The notes beneath the pieces are model-generated. The model had not been told where the DNA came from. It searched no databases and saw only the letters and a list, made by a program, of their open reading frames with translations. From contig CM068590.1 in NCBI GenBank assembly GCA_035048485.1, positions 2,170,001 to 2,234,000 on the forward strand: 64,000 bases of DNA. Direction: 5' to 3'. Source of the stretch: Pteria penguin (Eukaryota > Mollusca > Bivalvia > Pterioida > Pteriidae). Each line of letters opens with the position of its first letter. The stretch's first letter is position 1. Positions 10,800 to 23,807 of this stretch are shown here, piece after piece. The position numbers and the translations under genes are program-made.

Positions 10800-11690
10800 T
10801 TATTATCGTACATTCAGGTCATCAACATCGCGTCATCACCATAGTGTAATCACCATGTTATCTCCATCGTGTCATAATCATAGTATGATATCCATGTCAT
10901 CACCTAGTGTGACCACATCATCACCATCATGCCATCACCATAGTGTAATCACCATGTCATCTCCATCGTGTCATCACCACAGTGTTATCACCATGTAATC
11001 ACCATAGTGTAATCACCATGTCATCGCCATCGTGTCATCACCATAGTGTAATCACCATGTCATCTCCACCGTGGCATCACCATAGTGTAATCACCATAGT
11101 GTTATCATCATAGTGTAATCAACATAGTGTAATCACTATGTAATCACCATAGTGTAATCACCATCATGTCATCATTATAGTGTGATCACCATCGTGTCAT
11201 CACCATGTCATCATCATAGTGCCATCCACATTGTACAATCATGTCACCACCATATTTTCATTAAGCCATTAACATTGTACCAAACCTGCCATTACCATCG
11301 TAGCATTATGTCCTCGCCATCGTGTCAATATGCCACCACCTATGTACCAACCTAACATCACCATCATACCATCATGTCATCACCACGTGCACCGTGAGAT
11401 CGTGTCTTCACCATCTCACAATCGAGTCATCAATATCAAACCATCATGTCATCACCATCGTGTCTTCACCATCGTAACATCATGTCATCACTATCCTCAG
11501 ATCGTGTCATCATCATCACACAGTCATGTCACCAATATTAAACCATCATGTCATCACCAACGTGAGATCGTGTCATCACCATCTCACAATCGAGTCATCA
11601 ATATCAAACCATCATGTCATCACCATTGTGTTATTACAATCGCATAATCTTATCATTAATAACAAACTACATGAGAATGCCCTTACCATT
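10800..11690. repeat. Degenerate 'ATCACCATAGTGTAATCACCATGTCATC' satellite
   Basis: Irregular short units built from ATCACCAT, GTGTCATC and GTGTAATC, with no fixed period that I can hold over the whole stretch. Its vocabulary is shared with the ordered arrays immediately downstream, so it is probably the decayed edge of the same cluster. Confidence 0.85.
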
Positions 11691-11694
11691 GTAT

Positions 11695-13195
11695 CATCGC
11701 CATTGTACTATAATGTCATTATCATCACGCCATCTTGTCACCAATATTGACTCTTATATTATTATCATCCAGCTATCTTGTCACCAATATTGTCTACCAT
11801 GTCATTACCATCCCGCCATCTTGTCATCAATATTGTCTACCATGTCCTTACCATTCCGCCATCTTGTCACCAATATTGACTACCATTTCATTACCATCCC
11901 ACCATCTTGTTACCAATATTGTCTACCATGTCATTACCATTCCGCCATCTTGTCACCAATATTGACTATAATGTCATTACCATCCCGCCATCTTGTCACC
12001 AATTTTGACTATCATGTCATTACCATCCCGCCATCTTGTCATCGATATTGACTACCATGTCATTACCATCTCGCCATCTTGCCACCAATATTGACTACCA
12101 TGTCATTACCATCCCGCCATCTTGTCACCAATATTGACCATCATGTCATTACCATCCCACCATCTTGTCACTAATATTGACTACCATGTCATTACCATCT
12201 CGCCATCTTGTCACCAATATTGTCTACCATGTCATTACAATCCCGCTACCTTATCACCAATATTGACTACCATGTCATTACCATCCCGCCATCTTGTCAC
12301 CAATATTGTCTACCATGTCATTACCATACCGCCATCTTGTCACCAATATTGACTACCATGTCATTACCATCCAGCCATGTTGTCACCAATATTGTCTACC
12401 GTGTCATTACCATCCCGCCATCTTGTCACCAATATTGACTACCATGTCATTACCATTTCGCCATCTTGTCACCAATATTGTCTACCATGTCATTACCATC
12501 CCGCCATCTTGTCACTAATATTGACTATTTTATCATTACCATCCCGCCATCTTATCACCAATATTGTCTACCATGTCATTACCATCCCGCCATCTTGTCA
12601 CCAATATTGTCTACCATGTCATTACCATTCCGCCATCTTGTCACCAATATTGTCTACCATGTCATTACCATCCAGCCATCTTATCACCAATATTGTCTAC
12701 CATGTCATTACCATCCAGCCATCTTGTCACCGATATTGACTACGATGTCATTACCATCCCGCCATCTTGTCATCAATATTGACTACCATGTCATTACCAT
12801 CCAGCCATCTTGTCACCAATATTGTCTACCATGTCATTACCATCCCGCCATCTTGTCACCAATATTGACTACCATGTCATTACCATCCCGCCATCTTGTC
12901 ACCAATATTGTCTACCATGTCATTACCATCCCGCCATCTTGTCACTAATATTGACTATTATATCATTACCATCCCGCCATCTTGTCACCAATATTGTCTA
13001 CCATGTCATTACCATACCGCCATCTTGTCACCAATATTGACTACCATGCCATTACTATCCCGTCATCTTGTCACCAGTTTTGACTACCATGTCATTACCA
13101 TTCCGCCATCTTGTCACCAATATTGTCTACAATGTCATTATCATCCTGCCATCTTGTCACCAATATTGACTACCATGTCATTACCATCGTGTCAT
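11695..13195. repeat. Tandem array, 43-bp monomer, about 35 copies
   Basis: Unit CATGTCATTACCATCCCGCC + ATCTTGTCACCAATATTG(A/T)CTAC, 43 bp. Neighbouring units often alternate GACTAC and GTCTAC, giving a partial 86-bp order. The many overlapping open frames here come from the repeat, not from genes. Confidence 0.95.
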
Positions 13196-13324
13196 CAACA
13201 TCGTACCATCATGTCATTGTGTTTTAGTTTCATATCATACCAAGATTATTGCATCTTTAATGGCGAAGGCATCTCCTTATAAAATGCACAGAGATTTAAA
13301 CCTTTGCAACGGACCCTTTCTAAG

Positions 13325-13460
13325 CAGTTCCACGCCTACCTACACACTGGGCCTCCGAATTAGCCGTCACATCCAAAAGACAGGGCAGTGATATGTTACC
13401 GGTATCACTCGAACCCAGGTCGCCTGGTCACAAGCCAAGCACCTTACAGATAACGCTATG
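13325..13460 (-). mobile_element. SINE family B, fragment between two satellites
   Basis: In minus orientation a tRNA-like head (CTTGTGACCAGGCGACCTGG then GGTTCGAGTG) is followed by the 'CCTGTCTTTTGGATGTGAC' core typical of family B. It separates the 43-bp array from the 132-bp array. Confidence 0.65.
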
Positions 13461-13569
13461 CCGGGTACGTCACCATTTTGCCATGTTGTCAACAACTTGT
13501 CAACTCCATTGTACCTTCTAAGTGTAATCACCGCCATGACAGCGAGCCATCACCAACGTATTAGTGTGA

Positions 13570-14480
13570 CATTATCATCACACAGTCGTGTCATCACATT
13601 TCATCACCATTATGTCATCAACGCACACCAGATGTCACATCGTGTCATCACCATCATGTCATCAACGTACACCTGATGTCACAGCATGTCACCACCATTA
13701 TGTCATTAACGTATACATGATGTCACATCGTGTCATCACCATCATGCCATTAATACATACCGGAAGTCACATCGTGTCATCACCATCATGTCATCAACGT
13801 ACACCTGATGTCACAGCATGTTACCACTATTATGCCATTAACGTATACATGATGTCACATCGTGTCATCACCATCATGCCATTAATACATACCGGAAGTC
13901 ACATCGTGTCATCACCATCATGTCATCAACGTACACCTGAGGTCACAGCATGTCACCACCATTATGTCATTAACGTATACATGATGTCACATCGTGTCAT
14001 CACCATCATGCCATTAATACATACCGGAAGTCACATCGTGTCATCACCATCATGTCATCAACGTACACCTGAGGTCACAGCATGTCACCACCATTATGTC
14101 ATTAACGTATACATGATGTCACATCGTGTCATCATCATCATGCCATTAATACATACCGGAAGTCACATCGTGTCATCACCATCATGTCATCAACGTACAC
14201 CTGATGTCACAGCATGTCACCACCATTATGTCATTAACGTATACATGATGTCACATCGTGTCATCATCATCATGCCATTAATACATACCGGAAGTCACAT
14301 CGTGCCATCACCATCATGTCATCAATAGATACCATTCTGTAACATCGTGTCATTATCACGTCATTGACGTATACCTGATGTCACAGCGTGTCATCACAAT
14401 CATGTCATCAATGTATACCATAATGTCACATCGTGACATCACCATCATGTCATCAACACATACCATAATGTCATATCGTG
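13570..14480. repeat. Higher-order tandem array: 132-bp unit made of three 44-bp subunits
   Basis: CCGGAAGTCAC recurs at 13760, 13892, 14024, 14156 and 14288, exactly 132 apart. Each unit contains three related 44-bp pieces (…CATCATGTCATCAACGTACA…, …CATTATGTCATTAACGTATA…, …CATCATGCCATTAATACATA…). Because 132 is a multiple of three, an open frame of 246 codons survives, but it only reflects the repeat. Confidence 0.94.
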
Positions 14481-14599
14481 TTATCACCATCATGTAATCA
14501 CCATAGCTATATAGTATCATCACATCGTGTCATAAGCAACTTGACATTGCGTCAACCCTATCATTATGTATTGTCATCACCATTATTCGTACTATGATG

Positions 14600-16215
14600 T
14601 CATCGCCATAGTAACACCATACCGACGGGTCATGACAATTATACCATCGTATCATCACCACCATACCGGCAGGTCATGACAACTTTACCATCGTATTATC
14701 ACCACCATACCGGCAGGTCATGACAATTATACCATCGTATAATCACCACCATACCGGCGGGTCATGACAATCATACCATCATATCATCACCACCATACCG
14801 GCAGGTCATGACAATTATACCATCGTATAATCACCACCATACCGGCGGGTCATGACAATTATACCATCGTATCATCACCACCATACCGGCAGGTCATGAC
14901 AATTATACCATCATATCATCACTACCATACCGGCGGGTCATGACAATCATACCATCGTATCATCACCACCATACCGGCGGGTCATGACGGTCATACCATC
15001 GTATCATCACCACCATACCGGCGGGTCATGACAATCATACCATCGTATCATCACTACCATACCGGCGGGTCATGACAATCATACCATCGTATCATCACCA
15101 CCATACCGGCGGGTCATGACAATCATACCATCGTATCATCACCACCATACCGGCAGGTCATGACGGTCATACCATCGTATCATCACCACCATACCGGCAG
15201 GTCATGACAACTTTACCATCATATCATCACCACCATACCGGCGGGTCATGACGGTCATACCATCGTATCATCACCACCATACCGGCAGGTCATGACAACT
15301 TTACCATCATATCATCACCACCATACTGGCGGGTCATGACGGTCATACCATCGTATCATCACCACCATACCGGCAGGTCATGACAATTATACCATCGTAT
15401 CATCACCACCATACCGGCAGGTCATGACAATTATACCATCGTATCATCACTACCATACCGGCAGGTCATGACAATTATACCATCGTATTATCACCACCAT
15501 ACCGGCGGGTCATGACAATCATACCATCGTATCATCACCACCATACCGGCAGGTCATGACGGTCATACCATCGTATCATCACCACCATGCCGGCAGGTCA
15601 TGACAACTTTACCATCATATCATCACCACCATACCGGCGGGTCATGACGGTCATACCATCGTATCATCACCACCATACCGGCAGGTCATGACAACTTTAC
15701 CATCATATCATCACCACCATACTGGCGGGTCATGACGGTCATACCATCGTATCATCACCACCATACCGGCAGGTCATGACAATTATACCATCGTATCATC
15801 ACCACCATACCGGCAGGTCATGACAATTATACCATCGTATCATCACCACCATACCGGCAGGTCATGACAATTATACCATCGTATCATCACCACCATACCG
15901 GCAGGTCATGACAACTTTACCATCGTATCATCACCACCATACCGGCAGGTCATGACAATTATACCATCGTATCATCACCACCATACCGGCAGGTCATGAC
16001 AATTATACCATCGTATAATCACCACCATACCGGCGGGTCATGACAATCATACCATCATATCATCACCACCATACCGTCGGGTCATGACAATTATACCATC
16101 GTATCATCACCACCATACTGGCGGGTCATGACGGTCATACCATCATATCATCACCAACATACCGGCGGGTCATGACAATTATACCATCGTATTATCACCA
16201 ACATACCGGCAGGTC
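14600..16215. repeat. Tandem array, 44-bp monomer, about 36 copies
   Basis: CCGGC recurs every 44 bp (14666, 14710 and on). Unit: ATACCGGC(A/G)GGTCATGACA then ATTATACCATCGTATCATCA + CCACC. The AATTAT, AACTTT, AATCAT and GGTCAT variants form local patterns suggesting segmental duplication of 3-6 units, for example around 15135-15360 and 15545-15770. Confidence 0.95.
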
Positions 16216-16439
16216 ATCGCAATCGTTCCATCATCATTCTATCATTGTGTTATCACCATTGTAATATCACGTCATCACCACTACGTCATCGCCGTCATTC
16301 CACCATCATCACCCTAACATCGTGACACAACAGTTCGTGTAATACATCTACCAAGAATTTTATTATACTCGCTTTCAGCTTCGATTCGTGTCTCTGCATA
16401 AAATTTACTCAGATTTGCAAACTGCTGGTCATTATACCC

Positions 16440-17702
16440 TTGATATTGTGTGACTGCAACACTGTGATGCTGTCATCCATATTCATTGTACGTGTAGTTT
16501 TGACACTGTGTGACTGTAACACTATGATGTTGTCATCCATATTCATTTTATGTGTAGTTTTGTGTCATTTATATGTATTTTATTTTATGTGTATCATTTT
16601 AAATATTTCCGTGTCATTTCTACATTTTTCATTCCGTGTGTATCATTTTAAATATTTCCGTGTCATTCCTACATTTTTCATTCCGTGTGTGTCATTTCAA
16701 ATATTTCAGTGTCATTTAAATGTTTTTCACTTTGTGTGTGTATTATGTGACTATTTTGCGTCATTTGTATGCTTTTCATTTTGTGTATATGATTCGAAAT
16801 ATTATCGGGTCATTTGTATGCTTTTCATTTTTTGTGTATGATTTGAAATATTGTCGGGTCATTTGTATGCTTTTCATTTTGTGTGTATGATGTGAAATAT
16901 TGTCGGGTCATTTGTATGTTTTTCATTTTGTGTGTATGATGTGAAATATTGTCGGGTCATTTGTATGTTTTTCATTTTGTGTGTATGATGTGAAATATTG
17001 TCGGGTCATTTTTATGTTTTTCATTTTGTGTGTATGATTTGAAATATTGTCGGGTGATTTGTATGCTTTTCATTTTGTGTGTATGATGTGAAATATTGTC
17101 GGGTCATTTGTATGTTTTTCATTTTGTGTGTATGATTTGAAATATTGTCGGGTCATTTGTATGTTTTTCATTTTGTGTGTATGATTTGAAATATTGTCGA
17201 GTCATTTGTATGCTTTTCATTTTGTGTGTATGATGTGAAATATTGTCGGGTCATTTGTATGTTTTTCATTTTGTGTGTATGATGTGAAATATTGTCGGGT
17301 CATTTGTATGTTTTTCACTTTGTGTGTATGATTTGAAATATTGTCGAGTCATTTGTATGCTTTTCATTTTGTGTGTATGATGTGAAATATTGTCGGGTCA
17401 TTTGTATGTTTTTCATTTTGTGTGTATGATGTGAAATATTGTCGGGTCATTTGTATGCTTTTAATTTTGTGTGTATGATGTGAAATATTGTCGGGTCATT
17501 TGTATGCTTTTCATTTTCTGTATATGATGTGAAATATTGTCGGGTCATTTGTATGCTTTTCATTTTGTGTGTATGATGTGAAATATTGTCGGGTCATTTG
17601 TATGTTTTTCATTTTCTGTATATGATGTGAAATATTGTCGGGTCATTTGTATGCTTTTCATTTTGTGTGTATGATGTGAAATATTGTCGGGTCATTTGTA
17701 TG
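16440..17702. repeat. Tandem array, 49-bp monomer (degenerate left edge)
   Basis: From about 16800 the unit GTCGGGTCATTTGTATG + (C/T)TTTTCATTTTGTGTGTATGA + (T/G)(G/T)TGAAATATT repeats every 49 bp (GGGTC at 16856, 16905). Left of that (16440-16800) are shorter, older relatives. It ends abruptly at 17702. Confidence 0.94.
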
Positions 17703-17815
17703 TATGTTAGTCGTCATGACTGGTGTAGCCAGGCAAACAAGAGACGCTGACCTCTTCCGACACCTTGCATTGCCTCTTTTCTTTTCCTGAGTCTATAAAT
17801 GTCCACTTCACATCG

Positions 17816-17990
17816 CAGTGGCGGATTAAGATCCCCCCCCCCCCCCAAAAAAAAAGTAGGGGAGGATCCCAGATATGAAAGTCAAGTATTACTCCATAAC
17901 TCAGTCATTTCAGGTCACAAATATTGAGTTTTACTTGAAAATATGTGGCGAAAAATAGGAGAGGGGAACTGCATCGTCTGTATGTTTGGG
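17816..17990 (+). mobile_element. CAGTGGCGGAT-type MITE, left end and interior
   Basis: Starts CAGTGGCGGATTAAG, followed by poly-C/poly-A, and shares the interior 'AAATATGTGGCGA' with the copy at 26514-26671. The right terminal repeat is not clear. Confidence 0.55.
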
Positions 17991-18242
17991 GATTCACGTC
18001 TTGTGTGGCTAAGTAACCAAACAGGAAGCACTCCTCCACGGCACTTGGTCAAATCCCTGATCGCCTGGGGGTTCTCTGTATGTCCTTTATGTCACGTTGT
18101 TGTTAGTGCCACAGTGATATAAGTTGTTGTTAGTGCCACAGTGACATTGTGTAAGTTTCTATTTAAATGCACTATGTGATATTTATAAACGACAGAGCGG
18201 CAATTATAAGACATGCTCCTCAAGATTTATGTTGGGATTTCG

Positions 18243-18246
<4 letters not shown>

Positions 18247-18291
<45 letters not shown>
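18247..18291. repeat. (GA)n microsatellite
   Basis: About 22 uninterrupted GA units. Confidence 0.97.
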
Positions 18292-18294
<3 letters not shown>

Positions 18295-18689
18295 TTCATG
18301 AAAAGTCTCCGAAATTTGAAAAAGAATAACTAAGTGCATATGTACTCACCATCTATGTTAAGCTGCCCTAAGTGTTTCGTATAGATCTATAAATCTCAAA
18401 AACATCAAACATGTTAAGATTTCACATCAATCCACCGTATCAAACTTGACTTGAAAGCTTCTATGACCGTGCCCACTAAGTGTGGACTGCTGTGACTGGC
18501 TTTCATGGCCGTACTCATTATGTATGGGCCACTACGATTGGCGAGAGAGTATACTTTAGGATCTCCAATCAATAACCCCCTTCATTCATAGGCAAACGAT
18601 AAATAAAACCATAATTACACATGATTGTTCTCTGGGGAGATGGCGAATTAGATAATATATAAAAGAAAATATAAAATCCATAGTTAATA

Positions 18690-19205
18690 GGGCCTGAAAG
18701 CACTTAGGGATTTCCCTCTTATGTAACGGATACTGCAGTCTTTATCTAGGGGTGGATCCAGGGTAGGGCATGCCACTGCAGGATTACCTTGGAGCAAACT
18801 AAAAAATAGGATATAGGTGGATTCAGGGATTCAGAATGGTATGTCAGCAGGGGGTTCCCCTCTTTTGGAACGGCTACTGCAATCTTTATCTTGGGGCCTG
18901 ATTCGAAAGTGGATAGCCGGGTAAGGTCTGCTACTGCATATATATTGAGAAAAATTCAGGATGGGCACAAGAGTTGATCCAGGGTGTTTTTTTCAGCACG
19001 GGAATTTCCCTCTTGTGTAACGGTTATTACATATTTTCCCTTGGAGCCAGACTCGGACGAGGATGGGTTGAATTCAGGGTGAAGTTTGTCACACTATAGC
19101 TCATCTTGGATTAAAATCGGGAAAGGTAAGGGTGGAATCAAGGTGCTCTGAAAGGACGAGCATTTTGCTCTACTGTAATGGATACTTCACTCTTTATCCT
19201 GGATC
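18690..19205. repeat. Degenerate tandem repeat, period about 150 bp, 3-4 copies
   Basis: A conserved line of the form TT(T/C)CCCTCTT-TGTAACGG-TACTGCA-TCTTTATC recurs at about 18711, 18855, 19007 and 19160, with GGTGGATCCAGGG-like words between. The copies are strongly diverged, so this is old. Confidence 0.75.
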
Positions 19206-19350
19206 CACGCCTTTCGCTTTTCGATCATTGCGCAAAAGGTCTCACAATTTTTTAAAGGAGTTTTCGTGACTTTGAACCCCAGTATAATTTATGATGATAT
19301 TTTTCATCCATAAATACAACAAAACGATAATGTTCTGTAAACTGAAGTTT

Positions 19351-20265
19351 AAAGCCATATTCTATTGAGGTAAACTTAAAGAGAAATCCATAAAAATTTC
19401 TTAAGAACTTTTGGGAAATGGTCTGCAGATCTTGAACGGAATATGGCGGGGAGCAAGGAAAAGGGGGGGGGGGGGTGTTCCAGGATTTATGATCCCTGAT
19501 AAATGAAACAGAAGATTCAGGCTTGACATAAGCTGTAGATCGACCTTTTTTATTTGAATTTTATCATTAAACTTCAAACATCTGTTATAAATTGTTTTCT
19601 CTTAAATCTCCTTCCACCTCCAACCCCCCCCCCCCCTCTTTTTTTACGCACACCACAACCCTTTTCCCCTTTATTTCTTAAAACTGAATCCTAGATACCT
19701 CACGTTGATTCCATGACTTTACCCTAAGAAAAGGAAAAAAACCAAAAAACTTCATAATTATTTTATGTATTTCAAATTCGTCATCATTGCTCCCCCTCCC
19801 CCATTTTAAAGCCATACTCTATTGAGGTAAACTTAAAGAGAAATCCATAAAAATTTCCTAGGAACTTTTGGGAAATGGTCTGCAGATCCGGAACGGAATA
19901 TGGCGGGGAGCAAGGAAAAGGGAGGGGGGGGGGGGTTTCCAGGATTTATGATCCATGATAAATGAAACAGAAGATTCAGGCTTGACATAAGCTGAAGATT
20001 GACCTTTTTTATTTGAATTTTATCATTAAACTTCAAACATTTGTTATAAATTGTTTTATCTTAAATCTCCTTCCACCTCCACCCCCTCTTTATTTTTTAC
20101 TTTTTACACACACCACAACCCATTCCCCCTTTATTTCTTAAAACTGAATCCTAGATACCTCACGTTGATTCCCTGACTTTATTCTAAGAAAAGAAAAGAA
20201 AAGTTTCACAATTATTCTATGTATCTCAAATTCGTCATCATTCCTCCCCCCCCCCCCCTCCCTCC
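19351..20265. repeat. Two-copy tandem duplication of about 457 bp
   Basis: TCTATTGAGGTAAACTTAAA occurs at 19361 and 19818, and the following ~440 bp match with few changes, including CGGAATATGGCGGGGAGCAA, a poly-G run, ATTCAGGCTTGACATAAGCT and CCTAGATACCTCACGTTGAT. Differences are mainly in homopolymer lengths and small indels. No coding frame is conserved between the copies. Confidence 0.93.
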
Positions 20266-21484
20266 CCCATTTCTCTACCCTTCTTAGCTTTATCCTGGAT
20301 CATTCACTGAGTTACAATAAAACATAAAAAAAAAATGAAAGAAAAGAAAAGAAAAGGAAAAACAATCCAAACCCACATACAAAGCACACATTCCTGTACA
20401 GGCTGTTTTTGCTGTAAACAGGGGACCAATGTTTTACATTTTCATTTAATTTGCCGTGCATAGGAAAGGCATTGCATGTCATTATATGGCATTGGGGCCA
20501 TGCTGTCGCTTAATTCAGAAGAATCGGTGGAGTTCAATCACAAAATGTCATATTACTCTAAGTATACAACAGTGACTATAGATTACTGGTACCCTCGCTT
20601 GACCGGAGTTTGATGCCGAATAAAGGCATAGAAATGCATAGATAAAGCAGAATTACATCAAGGACTCGTGGTTTTCGTAATACGCTGTTATTTCTCATTT
20701 GGGTAGGTATATGATGTCCTGATCATTTTGCCGTAAGAGAAACAATAGTGCACTTGACAGCATGCAACCCCCCCCCCCCCAAAGTAATAATAATAATAAA
20801 GTAAATTATGAAATAAAACCAAACAAAAACAAACAAATGAAAACCAACCAACGAAAGGGCAGACTGGGAGTAGTGGTTAAGCTTAAAACTAAGAAAGAAC
20901 GAGTAAAGAAAAAGAAAAAGAAAAAAGAAAGAAAAAAAAAAGAAAAAGAAAAAAAAAAAGAAAAATAGAAAGGGAAAGTGTCCTTTAAGGAGAAAGATTT
21001 AAGTCCGCGATTTAGCGTTTGATTAATCCACTTTTCACTGTGATGAATGATTGATCATTCGGTATGTAAATCAGCCCTACAAATTAGAAAGAAATGAGAG
21101 CGGAATATTGAATTAGAATCAACCGGTGCATGATGGGAGTTTATCTCACTATACCACTTACGGTGATGGACGACTTGTGTAGGATGCGTTAAATCAGGGT
21201 TGTACTAATCCTTGACATGCGTCCGTATCAGCTGGGAGGACTCAGAGGATGACTACGTTGTACAGGTAGCAGAATAACCTTTATACAGAGGCCACCTGTG
21301 TGAAGCAGTCACCTCGTCAATTTGCCTTTGATTTATCAGTTAAGTTTAAGAGGTCATCCGAGAAATCACTCTTATCATTTTCTTCTAGGACAAATGTATC
21401 TTTCAAAATTTAGACATACTGACGTTTGATTTACTTGTCCGTTCCACATCATTACAAAATCGGAACGCCTTCGACCTCTAAAAA
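20266..21484. other. Intergenic: low complexity and a possible SINE stub
   Basis: A/G-rich simple sequence at 20330-20360 and 20880-20965, and poly-C at 20768-20780. A short AGGGCAGACTGGGAGTAGTGG at about 20857 resembles the head of SINE family A but is too short to be sure. Confidence 0.45.
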
Positions 21485-21758
21485 GCCGGCGTGGCCTAGT
21501 GGTATCGCGCTGGACTCCTGATCGGGCGGCGGGTTCGAGTCCCACTTTGGTCATGCCGGTGTTCTGTCTTTCGGATGAGACAGTAAAAACCGAGGTCCCG
21601 TGTCGTGGTATGCATGGCACGTTAAAGATCCCTCATTGCTTCGGGTGGGTCCGTTGCAAAGGTCTAAATTTGCATGCCCCGCATCAGGCAGATTCCGTCA
21701 CCATATACGTGAAATATTCGTGGTGTGATGTTAAACAAAAATTAATCAATCAATCAAT
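21485..21758 (+). mobile_element. tRNA-derived SINE, family B, near full-length
   Basis: tRNA-like head GCCGGCGTGGCCTAGTGGT with B box GGTTCGAGTCC, then a central domain (GTTCTGTCTTTCGGATGAGA, 'GGCACGTTAAAGATCCCTC', 'TGCTTCGGGTGGGTCCGTTG'). The 3' end is 'GGTGTGATGTTAAAC' with AATC repeats. An imperfect flanking duplication, TCGACCTCTAAAA / TCGACCTTTTAAAA, is seen. Fragments of the family are at 4290, 13325, 31571 and 48330. Open frames crossing it are not genes. Confidence 0.9.
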
Positions 21759-21772
21759 CGACCTTTTAAAAT

Positions 21773-22324
21773 TATATAGACTGAAGTGCAGTAAAAGCCT
21801 CTTTTCTTTTTCGGTACATCAAGGCCAATATCCTTATGTCAAAATTTCCTCTGAAAGTAAATTTCCTCAAATGTAATTCTAATTATAGAATAACAGATGT
21901 CTACTTGGTCCGCTACAAGACCCGGATGTCATATTCTTGTTTCAATATCAACAGCCCTTTACACTTCGATGCCGCTACAGTGCTAAAAAGATTAAATTTC
22001 TTTATCGCCTATAATTACACTTCCATGCAGCTACGGTGTTCAACAGATTAAATTTATCGCCTATAATTAAGGTGATTTACGCCGCTTTTAGCTGATTGTT
22101 GGCATACAATCGTGTACAAACAGATTAGCAGCAAAGTCTCTGAATGATTGAATAGAGAATTTGTGCAGGTGCGAAGTAAAAGGTTGCTAATGTATCAAGG
22201 CTTTTTTCTTCCATTCTCTATTGCATTTTAAAGGAAGACGACTTTTATATAAATTTATGTTGTGATGAAGTTAATAGTTGATACTTTTAAAGTTACTTAA
22301 AGAAGATGAGAGCAACTATAGTTG
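21773..22324. other. Unassigned sequence
   Basis: An internal near-duplication of about 85 bp ('ACAGATTAAATTT...CGCCTATAATTA' versus '...AAAAGATTAAATTTCTTTATCG') near 21955-22070; otherwise nothing recognised. Confidence 0.4.
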
Positions 22325-22545
22325 CTGAAACTATGTAAAAGATCAAATTACAGAAAATGTTCAAAAGAGCAAGTTACTGAAACTATTCAAAAGAGCAAGT
22401 TATTGAAACTATTCAAAAGAGCAAGGTTATGAAACTATTCAAAACAACGAGTCACTGAAACTATTTAAAAGAGCAAGGTTATGAAACTATTCAAAACAAC
22501 GAGTCACTGAAACTATTTAAAAGAGCAAGTTTCTGAAACTATAAT
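22325..22545. repeat. Tandem array, 26-bp monomer, about 8 copies
   Basis: GAAACTATTCAAAAGAGCAA recurs at 22379, 22405, 22431 and 22457. Later units alternate GAGCAAGG and ACAACGAGTC versions. Confidence 0.92.
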
Positions 22546-22599
22546 GTTTTTGTTGGACTGTTGCAATGACTGAAATCTTCGTCAATGGTAAATTATGCA

Positions 22600-23006
22600 C
22601 TTTGACCACGTGGAGTGTGATGGGTACAATTTTGTACTTTTAACCACGTGGAGTGTGATGGGTACAATTTTGCACTTTGACCACGTGGAGTGTGATGGGT
22701 ACAATTTTGCACTTTGACCACGTGGAGTGTGATGGGTACAATTTTGCACTTTGACCACGTGGAGTGTGATGGGTACAATTTTGCACTTTTAACCACGTGG
22801 AGTGTGATGGGTACAATTTTGCACTTTGACCACGTGGAGTGTGATGGGTACAATTTTGCACTTTGACCACGTGGAGTGTGATGGGTACAATTTTGTACTT
22901 TTAACCACGTGGAGTGTGATGGGTACAATTTTGCACTTTGACCACGTGGAGTGTGATGGGTACAATTTTGCACTTTGACCACGTGGAGTGTGATGGGTAC
23001 AATTTT
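22600..23006. repeat. Tandem array, 37-bp monomer, 11 copies, each with CCACGTGG
   Basis: Unit TTGACCACGTGGAGTGTGATG + GGTACAATTTTGCAC(T); some units carry TTTTAACC (38-39 bp). The 8-bp palindrome CCACGTGG, which contains the E-box CACGTG, is present in every copy. The minus-strand 170-codon open frame shifts among repeat frames and is not a gene. Confidence 0.95.
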
Positions 23007-23144
23007 GGTCCTATAACAGACACATACTTGTGTATACTGTGGAGGATTATAGATGCACGTGCATGTAGTGATTTTATATGGCGGCGGTATACATATTAAT
23101 AACAAGAAAACTTTGAATGGATTTTATCAAACATCTTTTATACC

Positions 23145-23405
23145 GCCACTTCCCCATGGTGCCACCTCCCGACGGTGCCACCTTTTCCGTGGTGCCCCCT
23201 TCCCCAAGATGCCCCTTCTGTATGGTGCCACCTTCGTTCCCGACGGTACCACCTCCCGACTGCCATCTCCCGACGGCGCCACCTCCCGACGGCGCCACCT
23301 TCTCCGTGGTGCCAATTTGCCCACGGTGCCACCTCCTGACGTCCCTACCTTATCCGTGGTGCCACCTTCCCTACGGTGCCACCTCCGCATGGTGCCACCT
23401 ATCCG
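23145..23405. repeat. Degenerate GC-rich minisatellite, about 16-17 bp unit
   Basis: GGTGCCACCTCCCGAC / GGTGCCACCTTCTCCGT words repeat about 15 times. It is far more GC-rich than its surroundings. Open frames on both strands are repeat-driven. Confidence 0.85.
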
Positions 23406-23807
23406 TCATGGCCAAAAAGAAACAGTTGTTCGAAACTTGAAATATTTGTTCAGCTAACCAGTGGTTAAATTTCATCTGACTATATCTTCGAAATAAGAAG
23501 ACTTAAAGTCATGGTCTGTGTAGCACTGTGATGTAATTTAGATATTTAAACAGAAATCGTATAAACAAATCAAATTTTCTCTCAATCTATAAACACTGGT
23601 TAGCTAAAGCAATGGTTAAAGTTGCGAAGAACTGTCCCCTGGCCGACGAAAGAAATACCTACATAAATTGTAGAAAGAGATAAAATCTAAATTGTCTTAA
23701 ACAGGACAAACACAAAGAAAAAAAAAAAAAGAAAAAAAATCCGTTGGAAAACCAATATGAAATTGTCTAATGGAATGCTAAGGATTTATGTCCCTGTCAT
23801 ATACAGC

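Noticed and set aside
13588..14328. 246-codon frame (His/Ser/Cys-rich)
   Set aside because: Follows the 132-bp satellite unit exactly; no features outside the repeat.
21499..21876. 125-codon plus-strand frame
   Set aside because: Runs across a tRNA-derived SINE; no domain.
22593..23105. 170-codon minus-strand frame
   Set aside because: Lies in the 37-bp array, its sequence is the same repeat read in successive frames.
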